From Facklamia hominis CCUG 36813 (lineage in GTDB: Bacteria > Bacillota > Bacilli > Lactobacillales > Aerococcaceae), in NCBI RefSeq assembly GCF_000301035.1, contig NZ_JH932292.1, positions 1,692,894 to 1,756,893 on the forward strand: a DNA stretch of 64,000 nt, in the 5' to 3' direction. Of the stretch, positions 1-7,674 are shown piece by piece. The notes below the pieces were generated by a model, which was not told where the DNA came from, searched no databases, and worked only from the letters and a program-made list of their open reading frames with translations. The translations under genes were made by a program, and so were the position numbers. How positions within the stretch are numbered: position 1 is the first letter of the stretch; every line of letters starts with the position of its first letter.

Positions 1-15
1 CTAAATTCTTATTTA
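1..15 (-). repeat. hsdS inversion repeat, copy 1 (window edge)
   Basis: The first 15 bases are an exact copy of the 15-bp repeat found at 2261-2275, in the same orientation, and are inverted relative to 1619-1633. In the two other copies the repeat encodes the NKNL stretch where the two hsdS halves join. Here the same reading runs leftwards out of the window, so another inverted hsdS half, or another recombination site, probably lies just upstream. The neighbouring sequence differs from that of the other copies. Confidence 0.75.
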
Positions 16-31
16 TACTAATAACTTCTGT

Positions 32-65
32 GAGTGGCAGACGCTAATATAGGAGACTGCCACTC
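32..65. other. 9-bp hairpin ahead of the recombinase gene
   Basis: GAGTGGCAG at 32-40 pairs perfectly with CTGCCACTC at 57-65 around a 16-base loop. It ends 35 bases before the recombinase start and is not followed by a T run, so it is not a classical terminator. It could be a recombinase binding site or an RNA element controlling the recombinase gene. Its function is unknown. Confidence 0.4.
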
Positions 66-100
66 CGTAGTCATTCTCTAGTAATAAAGGAGAATAGACT

Positions 101-1084
101 ATGAAACAAAAACTAATCAATGAAGTCGTGCAAGGAATGCTTGGATACATCAACAATGCACAGCTTCAAAAACTACAACAAACATTAGAACATGCACTTT
201 TCGATAAAGAAATTGTTGAAAGTTATAATGTGCAGGAAGATACAAGTGAAGATTTACTCGAAAACTTTTTATCTGCAAAAAGGATTGAAGGTTGTTCGGA
301 AAAGTCACTTGTGTATTATAGAAATACAATTCAAGCAATGCGTGATAAAGTTGAAAAACCTGTCAGAGAAATTGAAACGGATGATTTGAGAGAGTATCTC
401 ACAGGATATCAGAAAGAAAAGAATTCAAGCAAGGTTACGATAGATAATATCCGTCGTATTCTTTCAAGCTTCTTCTCGTGGCTAGAGGATGAGGATTACA
501 TCATCAAGAGCCCGGTTAGAAGGATACATCGAGTGAAGTCGGCTACGACTATAAAGGAGACATATTCAGATGAAAACTTGGAAACAATGAGAGATAGCTG
601 CACTGAATTACGAGATCTTGCTTTGATTGATATTCTGGCATCGACCGGAATGAGAATTGGAGAATTGGTGCTTTTAAACCGAAAGGACATTAACTTTGAA
701 GAACGAGAGTGTGTGGTATTTGGTAAAGGTAGCAAAGAAAGAATGGTATACTTTGATGCAAGAACCAAGATTCATTTGCAAGAGTATTTGAACAGCAGAA
801 CGGACGATAATCCTGCACTATTTGTGTCTTTAAAGTCTCCATATAATAGAATGAAAATAGGTGGAATTGAAGCAAGGCTTAGAGGAATAGGAAGAAACCT
901 TGGAATAGAAAAAGTTCATCCGCATAAATTCAGACGAACTCTTGCTACGATGGCTATTGATAAGGGGATGCCAATAGAGCAGCTACAGCAGCTTCTGGGG
1001 CACAAACGAATAGATACGACATTGCAGTACGCAATGGTAAAACAGAGTAATGTTAAAATTGCTCATCGAAAATATATAGGCTAG
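101..1084 (+). CDS. tyrosine recombinase (hsdS invertase)
   Basis: A 327-residue tyrosine recombinase. The N-terminal part (about residues 45-130) is a SAM-like core-binding domain and the C-terminal part is the catalytic domain. The catalytic residues can be read: Arg185 in GMRIGEL, His275 and Arg278 in HKFRR, His301 in LGHKR and the nucleophile Tyr310. The ATG follows an AAAGGAG ribosome binding site. Recombinases of this XerC/D-like size sit inside phase-variable type I restriction loci and flip hsdS segments at short inverted repeats. Here the gene lies 11 bases before a half hsdS and next to three copies of a 15-bp repeat, so I infer that it inverts the hsdS segment. It could instead be the integrase of the whole island, but its position between hsdS pieces favours the invertase role. 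Confidence 0.88.
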   Translation: MKQKLINEVVQGMLGYINNAQLQKLQQTLEHALFDKEIVESYNVQEDTSEDLLENFLSAKRIEGCSEKSLVYYRNTIQAMRDKVEKPVREIETDDLREYLTGYQKEKNSSKVTIDNIRRILSSFFSWLEDEDYIIKSPVRRIHRVKSATTIKETYSDENLETMRDSCTELRDLALIDILASTGMRIGELVLLNRKDINFEERECVVFGKGSKERMVYFDARTKIHLQEYLNSRTDDNPALFVSLKSPYNRMKIGGIEARLRGIGRNLGIEKVHPHKFRRTLATMAIDKGMPIEQLQQLLGHKRIDTTLQYAMVKQSNVKIAHRKYIG

Positions 1085-1095
1085 GAGGCGCGCAC

Positions 1096-1641
1096 ATGGG
1101 CAAATGGAAAGAATGTATCATCGGAGATATTGGTACAGTAGTTGGTGGAGCAACACCATCCACAAAGAAAATAGATAACTATGAGAACGGCACAATTGCG
1201 TGGATAACGCCAAAGGACTTATCTAATTTCTCTGGAAGATATATTTCTCGTGGTGAAAGAAATATTACGGAAACAGGATTAAAAAGTTGTTCAGCACAGT
1301 TGATGCCGAAAAATTCAGTTCTGTTTACTTCCAGAGCACCAATCGGATATGTCGCAATCGCTGAAAATGAGGTGTGCACAAACCAGGGCTTTAAGAGCGT
1401 GGTTCCAAATGAGAATACGGACTTCTTGTTTTTGTATTATCTGCTGAAATATAACAAAGAAAATATTGAGAATATGGGTAGTGGAACTACATTCAAAGAA
1501 GTTTCTGGGAAAACCATGAGAGAAATTGTTGTCAAGGTTCCTGAAACGATTGAAGAACAGCACAAGATAGCAGAAATACTTGGAACCATTGATGACAAGA
1601 TTGAAGAGAATGTGAAGATAAATAAGAATTTAGCGGCTTAG
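1096..1641 (+). CDS. hsdS: type I restriction specificity subunit, 5' half (HsdS)
   Basis: This 181-residue protein is about half of a normal HsdS (usually 380-420 residues). It holds one target recognition domain, starting with the typical W-x-E-x-x-I-G-D-I-G opening and containing the GxTPS motif, followed by the first conserved helix (EEQHKIAEILGTIDDKIEENVKINKNL spans about residues 153-179). It ends two codons past the 15-bp repeat at 1619-1633. If the segment 1619-2275 is inverted, this reading frame continues into the minus-strand half and gives a HsdS of about 386 residues. In the orientation shown it is a truncated S subunit; such half subunits can sometimes dimerise. The start is the ATG after AGGAGGCGCGCAC. 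Confidence 0.85.
   Translation: MGKWKECIIGDIGTVVGGATPSTKKIDNYENGTIAWITPKDLSNFSGRYISRGERNITETGLKSCSAQLMPKNSVLFTSRAPIGYVAIAENEVCTNQGFKSVVPNENTDFLFLYYLLKYNKENIENMGSGTTFKEVSGKTMREIVVKVPETIEEQHKIAEILGTIDDKIEENVKINKNLAA
1619..1633 (+). repeat. hsdS inversion repeat, copy 2
   Basis: TAAATAAGAATTTAG is an exact inverted copy of 2261-2275. It encodes the INKNL residues that lie at the junction of the two HsdS halves. The two arms are 627 bases apart and bound the segment that would flip. Homology stops abruptly on both sides of the 15 bases. Confidence 0.85.
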
Positions 1642-2279
1642 AGGTCGATGTTGGAGACATCAAGCTCACCGGACATCAGTTTTGGCAAAAGGGTATCTCG
1701 GAGTTGCTCTAAACGACAGATTTCATCGTAATTGTTGCGAATAGCGGCATCTATTGGAGCAACTAATACCTCAAATTCATCAAGCTTTTTACTTGATGGT
1801 ATAAGGAGAGGCATTTCATTCAATGAATTTCTGTTAATCGAACCAAACACAGTACCCTCTCCATTAAAAACATCTAACTGCTTTTTGAGAGAAAGCATTG
1901 TGTATAGCACGAAAGATTGATGATTATTTTTTGAATGAATAGCTGCAAGTCCTCGACCGATACAACAATCGGTATGAGCCACATTCAGATCACCGACAGG
2001 TGCTCGAACACTCATTAAAGTATCATTAGCACAAGCTATTCGCTTTGGTTCAGTTGTATAAAGACGAACCGTTGGAAATCTGAAACCAAATTCGGCTCGA
2101 CCTTGGAAGAAAATCGTGCCATTACCATCTTCATTATAGCTACTGCCACTTGGGGACTGTCCCATTGTAATATCAGCTATGTCGCTCAATGTACCTTCTG
2201 CCCAGTCTGAGCTTGCATTATCAACAAACATCTGCTGATATATTGTCTGAGCTTGCTGCTCTAAATTCTTATTTACCAC
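1638..2279 (-). CDS. hsdS: type I restriction specificity subunit, inverted 3' half (HsdS)
   Basis: A minus-strand frame of 213 codons coding for the second half of an HsdS. It begins with the conserved-region sequence NKNLEQQAQTIYQQMF, continues with a second target recognition domain (GTLSDIADITMGQSPSG) and ends with the usual C-terminal helix (LEQLRDTLLPKLMSGELDVS). It has only a GTG possible start inside the repeat and no clear ribosome binding site of its own, so it is probably silent until inverted behind the 5' half at 1096-1641. The two frames overlap tail to tail by four bases. Confidence 0.82.
   Translation of the reverse strand: MVNKNLEQQAQTIYQQMFVDNASSDWAEGTLSDIADITMGQSPSGSSYNEDGNGTIFFQGRAEFGFRFPTVRLYTTEPKRIACANDTLMSVRAPVGDLNVAHTDCCIGRGLAAIHSKNNHQSFVLYTMLSLKKQLDVFNGEGTVFGSINRNSLNEMPLLIPSSKKLDEFEVLVAPIDAAIRNNYDEICRLEQLRDTLLPKLMSGELDVSNIDL
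2261..2275 (-). repeat. hsdS inversion repeat, copy 3
   Basis: CTAAATTCTTATTTA here is identical to positions 1-15 and inverted relative to 1619-1633. It marks the right end of the predicted invertible segment and the N-terminal codons of the silent hsdS half. hsdR starts 52 bases further on. Confidence 0.85.
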
Positions 2280-2327
2280 TCGAACGATAAGAGATTAATC
2301 TAAAAATAAACAAAGGAGTTGAAATAT

Positions 2328-5300
2328 ATGTCAGGATTTTATACCGAAGCAGACTATGAAAAATCAGTAATAGAGCTGTTTCAAGAAATGGGATATCGCT
2401 ATGTATATGCGCCTAGTCTAGAGCACGATTTACACAGTCCATTATATGAAGAAGAATTAGAGGAGGCATTGTATCGTCTGAACCCGGATATGCCGGATGA
2501 TGCGATAAGAGATGCTCTCTATAAATTGCATAACTTCGAGAATGGTGAATTAGTACAGAAGAATGCTGTCTTTATGGACTATATTCAGCATGGTGTTGAA
2601 GTGCGCTATTTTGTAAAAGGTGAGGAACGTTCCGGTCTCGTATATTTGGTTGACTACAGTAATCCTGACAATAACTCCTATGTAGTCGCTAATCAGTGGA
2701 CTTTCGTTGAAAATAGCATTAAGCGTCCAGATATACTTTTGTTCTTGAACGGACTTCCTGTCGTTCTTGTTGAGTTAAAATCTCCATCAAGAGAAGAAAC
2801 GGCTGCTTCTGAAGCATTTTTGCAGATTAGAAATTATATGCATGAGATTCCATCTATGTTTATCTATAACTGTATCTGCGTTATGAGTGATCATTTGACT
2901 TCAAAAGCTGGAACTATTACATCTGGAGAAGACCGCTTTATGGAGTGGAAGACGAAAGATGGAAATTATGAAAATACGCAGTATGCTCAATTTGATACTT
3001 TCTTTGAAGGAATGTTTGAGAGAGCGCGCTTGCTTGATATTATAAAAAACTTCATTTGTTTCTCGAATGAAGGCATAAAACGTTTCAAAATTTTGGCAGG
3101 ATACCATCAGTATTTTGCGGTAAACAAAGCTATTGAATCTTCAAAGCACGCTTGCAAAACTGACGGAAAGGGCGGTGTGTTCTGGCATACACAGGGCAGC
3201 GGTAAATCTTTATCTATGGTATTTTATGCACATTTATTACAGACCGCATTGAATAGCCCAACTATCGTTGTCATTACAGACCGTAACGACCTTGATGATC
3301 AGCTATACGGTCAGTTTATGAAGTGTAAAGATTTCCTTAGACAAGAACCAGTGCATGCTTCAAGTAGGGCAAACTTGAAAGAACTTCTTGAAGGTAGACA
3401 GGTTAATGGAATCATCTTTACGACTATGCAGAAGTTTGAGGAATCCTTCGAATGTCTGTCTGAACGTAGAAATATTATTGTTATGGCAGATGAGGCGCAC
3501 AGAGGTCAGTATGGATTAAAAGAGAGAGTAGATGAGAAGACTGGTGAAATTAAAATCGGTTCTGCTCGTATTATTCGTAATGCCTTACCGAATGCAACCT
3601 ATATTGGATTTACCGGTACTCCGGTATCTATGAAAGACAGAAATACAAGAGAAGTATTCGGAGATTATATTGATATCTATGACATGACTCAGGCAGTAGA
3701 GGATGGTGCTACAAGACCTGTTTATTATGAGAGTCGTGTTATGAAGTTGAAGCTTGATGAGCAGACATTGCGTTTGATTGATCAGGAATATGATATTATG
3801 GCTGAAAATGCAGATGCTTATGTTATTGAAAAAAGTAAAAAAGAGCTTGGACAAATGGAAGCTATCCTTGGCAATGACAAGACGATAGATTCTCTTGTTG
3901 GTGATATACTTGATCATTATGAGAATTACAGAGAAAACTTGCTTACCGGTAAAGCCATGATTGTTGCATATTCGCGTTCAATTGCGATGAAGATTTACAA
4001 GAGAATTCTTGAACTACGTCCAGGTTGGACTGATAAGGTTGCTGTGGTAATGACCAGTAGCAATAAAGATCCGGAAGAATGGAGCCAAATTATCGGAAAC
4101 AAGAGTCACAAAGACGAGCTTGCAATGTCTTTTAAAGATAATGAAAGTCCATTAAAAATCGCGATTGTCGTAGATATGTGGCTTACAGGATTTGATGTTC
4201 CTTCTCTTGCAACAATGTATGTCTATAAGCCAATGCATGGATATAACTTGATGCAGGCTATTGCTAGAGTGAATCGTGTGTTTAAAGATAAAGAAGGTGG
4301 TTTAGTTGTAGATTATGTAGGTATTGCATCTGCATTGAAACAGGCCATGAATGATTATACTGCGCGTGATAAGAAGAACTACAGAGATACTGATGTTGCT
4401 AAGGTGGCATATCCTAAGTTTTTAGAGAAGATTTCAATCTGTAGAGATTTGTTCCATGGATACGATTATTCTAAGTTCATGGAAGGAACTGATCTTGAAA
4501 GATCTAGAGCTATTAGCGGTGCAGTTAACTTTATTGTTGCACCAATTAGAAAAAAAGAGCGCGAGGACTACTTAAAAGAATCACTTCTTTTGAAGCAGGC
4601 TTTGTCATTATGTGCATCACTTGTAGAAAGAGAACTTCGTATTGAAGCTGCATTCTTTGAGTCGGTTAGAGTTCTCGTTACAAGAATTATGAATGATGGA
4701 GAAGGCAAGAAAATACCGCTTCCTGTGATTAATGCACGTATCAATGAGCTGCTTAAAGCCAGTATAAAGAGTGAAGGCGTTATTAACCTGTTCTCTGATG
4801 TGTCTGGCGAATTTAATTTGTTTGATCCTAAATTCTTAGATGAAATTTCTAAGATGAAAGAAAAGAACCTCGCAGTGGAAGTACTTAAGAAGTTGATCTC
4901 TGAACAGGTAAAGATATACAAGCATACGAACGTTGTAAAGTCTCAAAAATTCAGTGAGATCATTCAACAGGCAATGAATGCATACCTTAATGGAATGCTT
5001 ACAAATGAGCAGGTAATTGAAGAACTTCTTAACCTTGCTAAACAGATTGCACAAGCGCATGAAGAAGGCGAACAGCTTGGTCTTACTGCAGATGAGCTTG
5101 CATTCTATGATGCACTTACAAAGCCACAGGCCATCAAGGACTTCTATGAAAATGAAGAATTAATTGCTATTACTAAGGAACTAGCAGATACACTTAGAAA
5201 GAACCGTACTATTGATTGGCAAAAGCGTGATTCTGCAAGAGCTAGAATGCGTATGATGATCAAGAAACTTCTTAGAAGCCATAGATATCCACCTGATGGA

Positions 5301-5465
5301 ATGGATGATGCTGTAGAAACTGTAATGACTCAGTGTGAGCTTTGGACAGATAATTCTGATATGGAAGAGAATACGGAATCAAATAATAAGATAAACTATT
5401 TACTTAATCAAGATACACACTTGATGGTTGCAGAAGAATCTAGCAATTATGGGGATAAGAAATAG
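2328..5465 (+). CDS. hsdR: type I restriction endonuclease subunit R (HsdR)
   Basis: The motor and nuclease subunit of a type I restriction-modification complex, which translocates and cuts DNA lacking the methylation set by HsdM-HsdS. About 1045 residues, normal for the family. The N-terminal PD-(D/E)xK nuclease is visible (RPDILLF followed by VELKSP, with Glu149 and Lys151), then the helicase core with Walker A GSGKS at about 290-294, DEAH at 388-391, a TGTP motif and a C-terminal motif region (QAIARVNRV). I chose the ATG at 2328, 9 bases after AAAGGAG, over an in-frame TTG at 2319. It follows the hsdS halves on the same strand; hsdM must lie upstream of the window. Confidence 0.95.
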   Translation: MSGFYTEADYEKSVIELFQEMGYRYVYAPSLEHDLHSPLYEEELEEALYRLNPDMPDDAIRDALYKLHNFENGELVQKNAVFMDYIQHGVEVRYFVKGEERSGLVYLVDYSNPDNNSYVVANQWTFVENSIKRPDILLFLNGLPVVLVELKSPSREETAASEAFLQIRNYMHEIPSMFIYNCICVMSDHLTSKAGTITSGEDRFMEWKTKDGNYENTQYAQFDTFFEGMFERARLLDIIKNFICFSNEGIKRFKILAGYHQYFAVNKAIESSKHACKTDGKGGVFWHTQGSGKSLSMVFYAHLLQTALNSPTIVVITDRNDLDDQLYGQFMKCKDFLRQEPVHASSRANLKELLEGRQVNGIIFTTMQKFEESFECLSERRNIIVMADEAHRGQYGLKERVDEKTGEIKIGSARIIRNALPNATYIGFTGTPVSMKDRNTREVFGDYIDIYDMTQAVEDGATRPVYYESRVMKLKLDEQTLRLIDQEYDIMAENADAYVIEKSKKELGQMEAILGNDKTIDSLVGDILDHYENYRENLLTGKAMIVAYSRSIAMKIYKRILELRPGWTDKVAVVMTSSNKDPEEWSQIIGNKSHKDELAMSFKDNESPLKIAIVVDMWLTGFDVPSLATMYVYKPMHGYNLMQAIARVNRVFKDKEGGLVVDYVGIASALKQAMNDYTARDKKNYRDTDVAKVAYPKFLEKISICRDLFHGYDYSKFMEGTDLERSRAISGAVNFIVAPIRKKEREDYLKESLLLKQALSLCASLVERELRIEAAFFESVRVLVTRIMNDGEGKKIPLPVINARINELLKASIKSEGVINLFSDVSGEFNLFDPKFLDEISKMKEKNLAVEVLKKLISEQVKIYKHTNVVKSQKFSEIIQQAMNAYLNGMLTNEQVIEELLNLAKQIAQAHEEGEQLGLTADELAFYDALTKPQAIKDFYENEELIAITKELADTLRKNRTIDWQKRDSARARMRMMIKKLLRSHRYPPDGMDDAVETVMTQCELWTDNSDMEENTESNNKINYLLNQDTHLMVAEESSNYGDKK

Positions 5466-5471
5466 GGAAAA

Positions 5472-5600
5472 ATGGACGCAACCAAAGGAAATATTTATGC
5501 TATTTTAAATGGTAATAAACAATTTTTGATTCCGGTATATCAACGCTATTATAGTTGGGATCTAGCACAGTGCCAATTTGAAAGAATATCTTCAATCTGA
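5472..5600 (+). pseudogene. truncated DUF262 (GmrSD-like) gene start
   Basis: A reading frame of only 42 codons beginning just after hsdR. Its sequence (KQFLIPVYQRYYSWDLAQCQ) is the hallmark N-terminus of DUF262 proteins, which occur in type IV, modified-DNA-dependent restriction enzymes such as GmrSD and often sit beside type I systems. A real protein would have about 550-700 residues; the similarity stops near 5575. The following bases read, in another frame, as a gene tail (KEYLQSDQIGVRHIITDERV, then stop at about 5642) unrelated to DUF262. I infer a deletion junction at the island edge that fused two gene fragments. Confidence 0.7.
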
Positions 5601-5658
5601 TCAAATCGGCGTTCGTCATATCATTACCGATGAAAGGGTTTAATGGATTATCGATAGC

Positions 5659-6129
5659 ATGGAATTTATTATAAGAGAAATCATCGATAAAAAAGAAAAA
5701 GAAAGAATCGCAAGTGCCGTACTTAAGGACTTACCAGAGTGGTTCGGCTTGCCCGAGAGCACCGAAGAATACATTAAGGACTCACAAGAGAAACCCTTCT
5801 TGGCAAGCTTTTATAATAAGGAGCTAGTGGGCTTTGTCGTGCTTAGCGCGAGCAGCCCCGACTGCGCAGAAATTTTTGTCATGGGCGTAAAGAAGAAATT
5901 CCACCGCCAAGGTGCAGCAAGACAACTAAACCAAGCCTACGAACAGTTAGCCAGAAACTTAGGCTACACTTACACTCAAGTAAAGACTGTTCAGTCCGGC
6001 CATTACGAAGAGTATGACATCACCAATAACTTTTATAAGGCAATGGGGTATAAGGAGTTGGAAGTTTTCCCCAGTTTATGGGATAAGTGGAACCCTTGTC
6101 AAATATATGTGAAGTATTTGGGTGAGTGA
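5659..6129 (+). CDS. GNAT family N-acetyltransferase
   Basis: A 156-residue single-domain GNAT. The acetyl-CoA loop region appears as KKKFHRQGAARQL (about residues 75-87), a version of the Q/RxxGxG/A motif, preceded by the central beta strands (LVGFVVLSA, AEIFVMGV). The C-terminal part has the usual NFYKAMGYKELE segment. The substrate is unknown. It is the first intact gene after the island junction. No good ribosome binding site lies close to the ATG, so the start is uncertain by a few codons. Confidence 0.8.
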   Translation: MEFIIREIIDKKEKERIASAVLKDLPEWFGLPESTEEYIKDSQEKPFLASFYNKELVGFVVLSASSPDCAEIFVMGVKKKFHRQGAARQLNQAYEQLARNLGYTYTQVKTVQSGHYEEYDITNNFYKAMGYKELEVFPSLWDKWNPCQIYVKYLGE

Positions 6130-6171
6130 AACTATCGAATCATAACTACCTGTGAATTTTAAGGAGAAGCA

Positions 6172-6780
6172 ATGAGCATAATTAGAATTAATACCTATGA
6201 TGATCAGCGCTTCAGTCAAGAAGCACTCAATCAGCACGGTTGCTACATAGCAGATGGCGATTTGCCTGTAGAAATTATTATCATCTCACAGAGCGAGGCC
6301 CTTATAAAAGGGGATAAAGCCTACTTTGACGAGGTTATTGAAGAATTTCGATTTAATGCAAAGCACATCACAACATTTTATGATCAAAGCGGTAGGCTTG
6401 TGAAGAAATTCAAAGAAGTAGCGCTTTTTAAGCTGGATTTAGCTAACATCCAGCCCATACAGTTTTTTATTGATAGAGATAAATTAGAGGCCGTTAAAAG
6501 CTTTGTCAATAGCGAAGAAGACGTGATCATCCCAGTTGTTAAGCGTGAAGGCACATACGTGTCGCTAGATGGTCACACACGCCTCTACCTAGCAGATAGC
6601 CTGGGATTTAAGCAGGTATACGCCTATCTTAGTGAATCCTTTTATGGCTTTGACTATTTCCTGGATGAAGCAAGAAGAAGAAATATCCATACCATAAAAG
6701 ATTTGGTCTTGCTCGATCATGAGGAATATGTAGATAAGTGGGATAAGTTTTGCGAGGCGTATTATATGTCGAGAGAGTGA
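6172..6780 (+). CDS. ParB/sulfiredoxin-fold domain protein of unknown function
   Basis: A 202-residue protein I cannot name. Its middle part (about residues 85-150) has the features of a ParB-N/Srx-like domain: a KLDLANIQP-type opening, a segment ending in IIPVVKR and then the characteristic LDGHTRLYLADSLG, comparable to the D-G-x-H-R motif. No helix-turn-helix or partner parA is visible, so a partitioning role is unlikely; nuclease, kinase or ligand-binding roles are known for orphan ParB-like folds. It lies 42 bases after the GNAT gene and has a clear AAGGAG site before the ATG. Confidence 0.55.
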   Translation: MSIIRINTYDDQRFSQEALNQHGCYIADGDLPVEIIIISQSEALIKGDKAYFDEVIEEFRFNAKHITTFYDQSGRLVKKFKEVALFKLDLANIQPIQFFIDRDKLEAVKSFVNSEEDVIIPVVKREGTYVSLDGHTRLYLADSLGFKQVYAYLSESFYGFDYFLDEARRRNIHTIKDLVLLDHEEYVDKWDKFCEAYYMSRE

Positions 6781-6975
6781 GTAAGTGGGTGATTTGCTTA
6801 GGGATATGAGACATAGCCTTCTGCTAGTCTTTGTGTTGTACTGATTAGAAAAATATCCTTAGTAACACTGCTTGTGAAGAACCACCTAGTGGGGTGGTAG
6901 GCTTAGTGAAATGGTCAAACAGTGACGATCAAATCAAAGTCACAGAATAAATAGGACAAAGAGGAGAGAAGCAAA

Positions 6976-7674
6976 TTGCGTATTTTAATCATAGAGGATG
7001 ATCAGGTTATTGCACGACTCTTAAAAGATTACTTAATCCAGTGGCATTATGAGGTCGAAATTGTCACTGATTCTGATAGGATTCTTGATAATTTCCAAGC
7101 TTTTGAGCCTCATCTTATACTCTTAGATGTTAATCTACCCCATTATAATGGTTATTATTGGTGTCAAGAAATTCGCCAGTTATCTCAATTGCCGATTATT
7201 TTTATCTCTTCACGCGATGAAGCAATAGATAAAGTGTTAGCAATGCAGATGGGTGGCGATGATTTTATAACGAAGCCGATCGAGTTGCCTGTCTTAGTAG
7301 CTAAAATTCAAGCTTTGCTTAGACGATCTTATGATTTTAAGTTATCCTCTCCTTTGCTAACTTATCAAGGTTTGGAGCTCAAAGCCACACGCTCGCAGTT
7401 GACCTACCAAGATCAAAGCCTTAACTTGACTAAGACCGAGCTTCAAATCATACAAACCCTGATCAAAGCTCAAGGCGACTGGGTTAGTCGCGAACAACTG
7501 ATTGAAGCTTGTTGGTTGGGCCAAGACTATATCGATGATAATACCTTAGCGGTGAATATCCATCGTTTACGAAAAAAATTAGCTCAGTTAGGATTGGATG
7601 GACTGATTCAAACCAAAAAAGGCATGGGCTATGGCTTAGCAAGCGTGGAGGATGAAGATGAAAGCATTTTTTAA
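6976..7674 (+). CDS. response regulator, OmpR family (BceR-like)
   Basis: A 232-residue DNA-binding response regulator with an N-terminal receiver domain (acidic pair EDD near residue 7, phosphoacceptor Asp51 in LLDVNLP, Lys in TKPIELP) and a C-terminal winged helix (about 130-225, ending in IQTKKGMGYGL). The TTG start is preceded by GAGGAGA. It overlaps the sensor kinase gene and is followed by a BceAB-type exporter, so it most likely activates that transporter in response to bacitracin-like or other cell-wall-active peptides. Confidence 0.9.
   Translation: MRILIIEDDQVIARLLKDYLIQWHYEVEIVTDSDRILDNFQAFEPHLILLDVNLPHYNGYYWCQEIRQLSQLPIIFISSRDEAIDKVLAMQMGGDDFITKPIELPVLVAKIQALLRRSYDFKLSSPLLTYQGLELKATRSQLTYQDQSLNLTKTELQIIQTLIKAQGDWVSREQLIEACWLGQDYIDDNTLAVNIHRLRKKLAQLGLDGLIQTKKGMGYGLASVEDEDESIF

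Larger units (their letters stand above)
1619..2275. other. predicted invertible DNA segment switching HsdS
   Basis: The 15-bp arms at 1619-1633 and 2261-2275 bracket the silent 3' half of hsdS. Reading across the arm in the inverted state keeps the frame: the NKNL at the end of the first half becomes the NKNL at the start of the second half. This is direct sequence evidence for an ON/OFF (full-length or half S subunit) switch. It is the architecture known from phase-variable type I systems with an adjacent Cre/Xer-like recombinase. Confidence 0.8.

Noticed and set aside
6881-6898. ACCACC-TAGTGG-GGTGGT hairpin before bceR
   Set aside because: Short, no T run, and not placed as a terminator or as a known Bce operator; not enough to call a feature.
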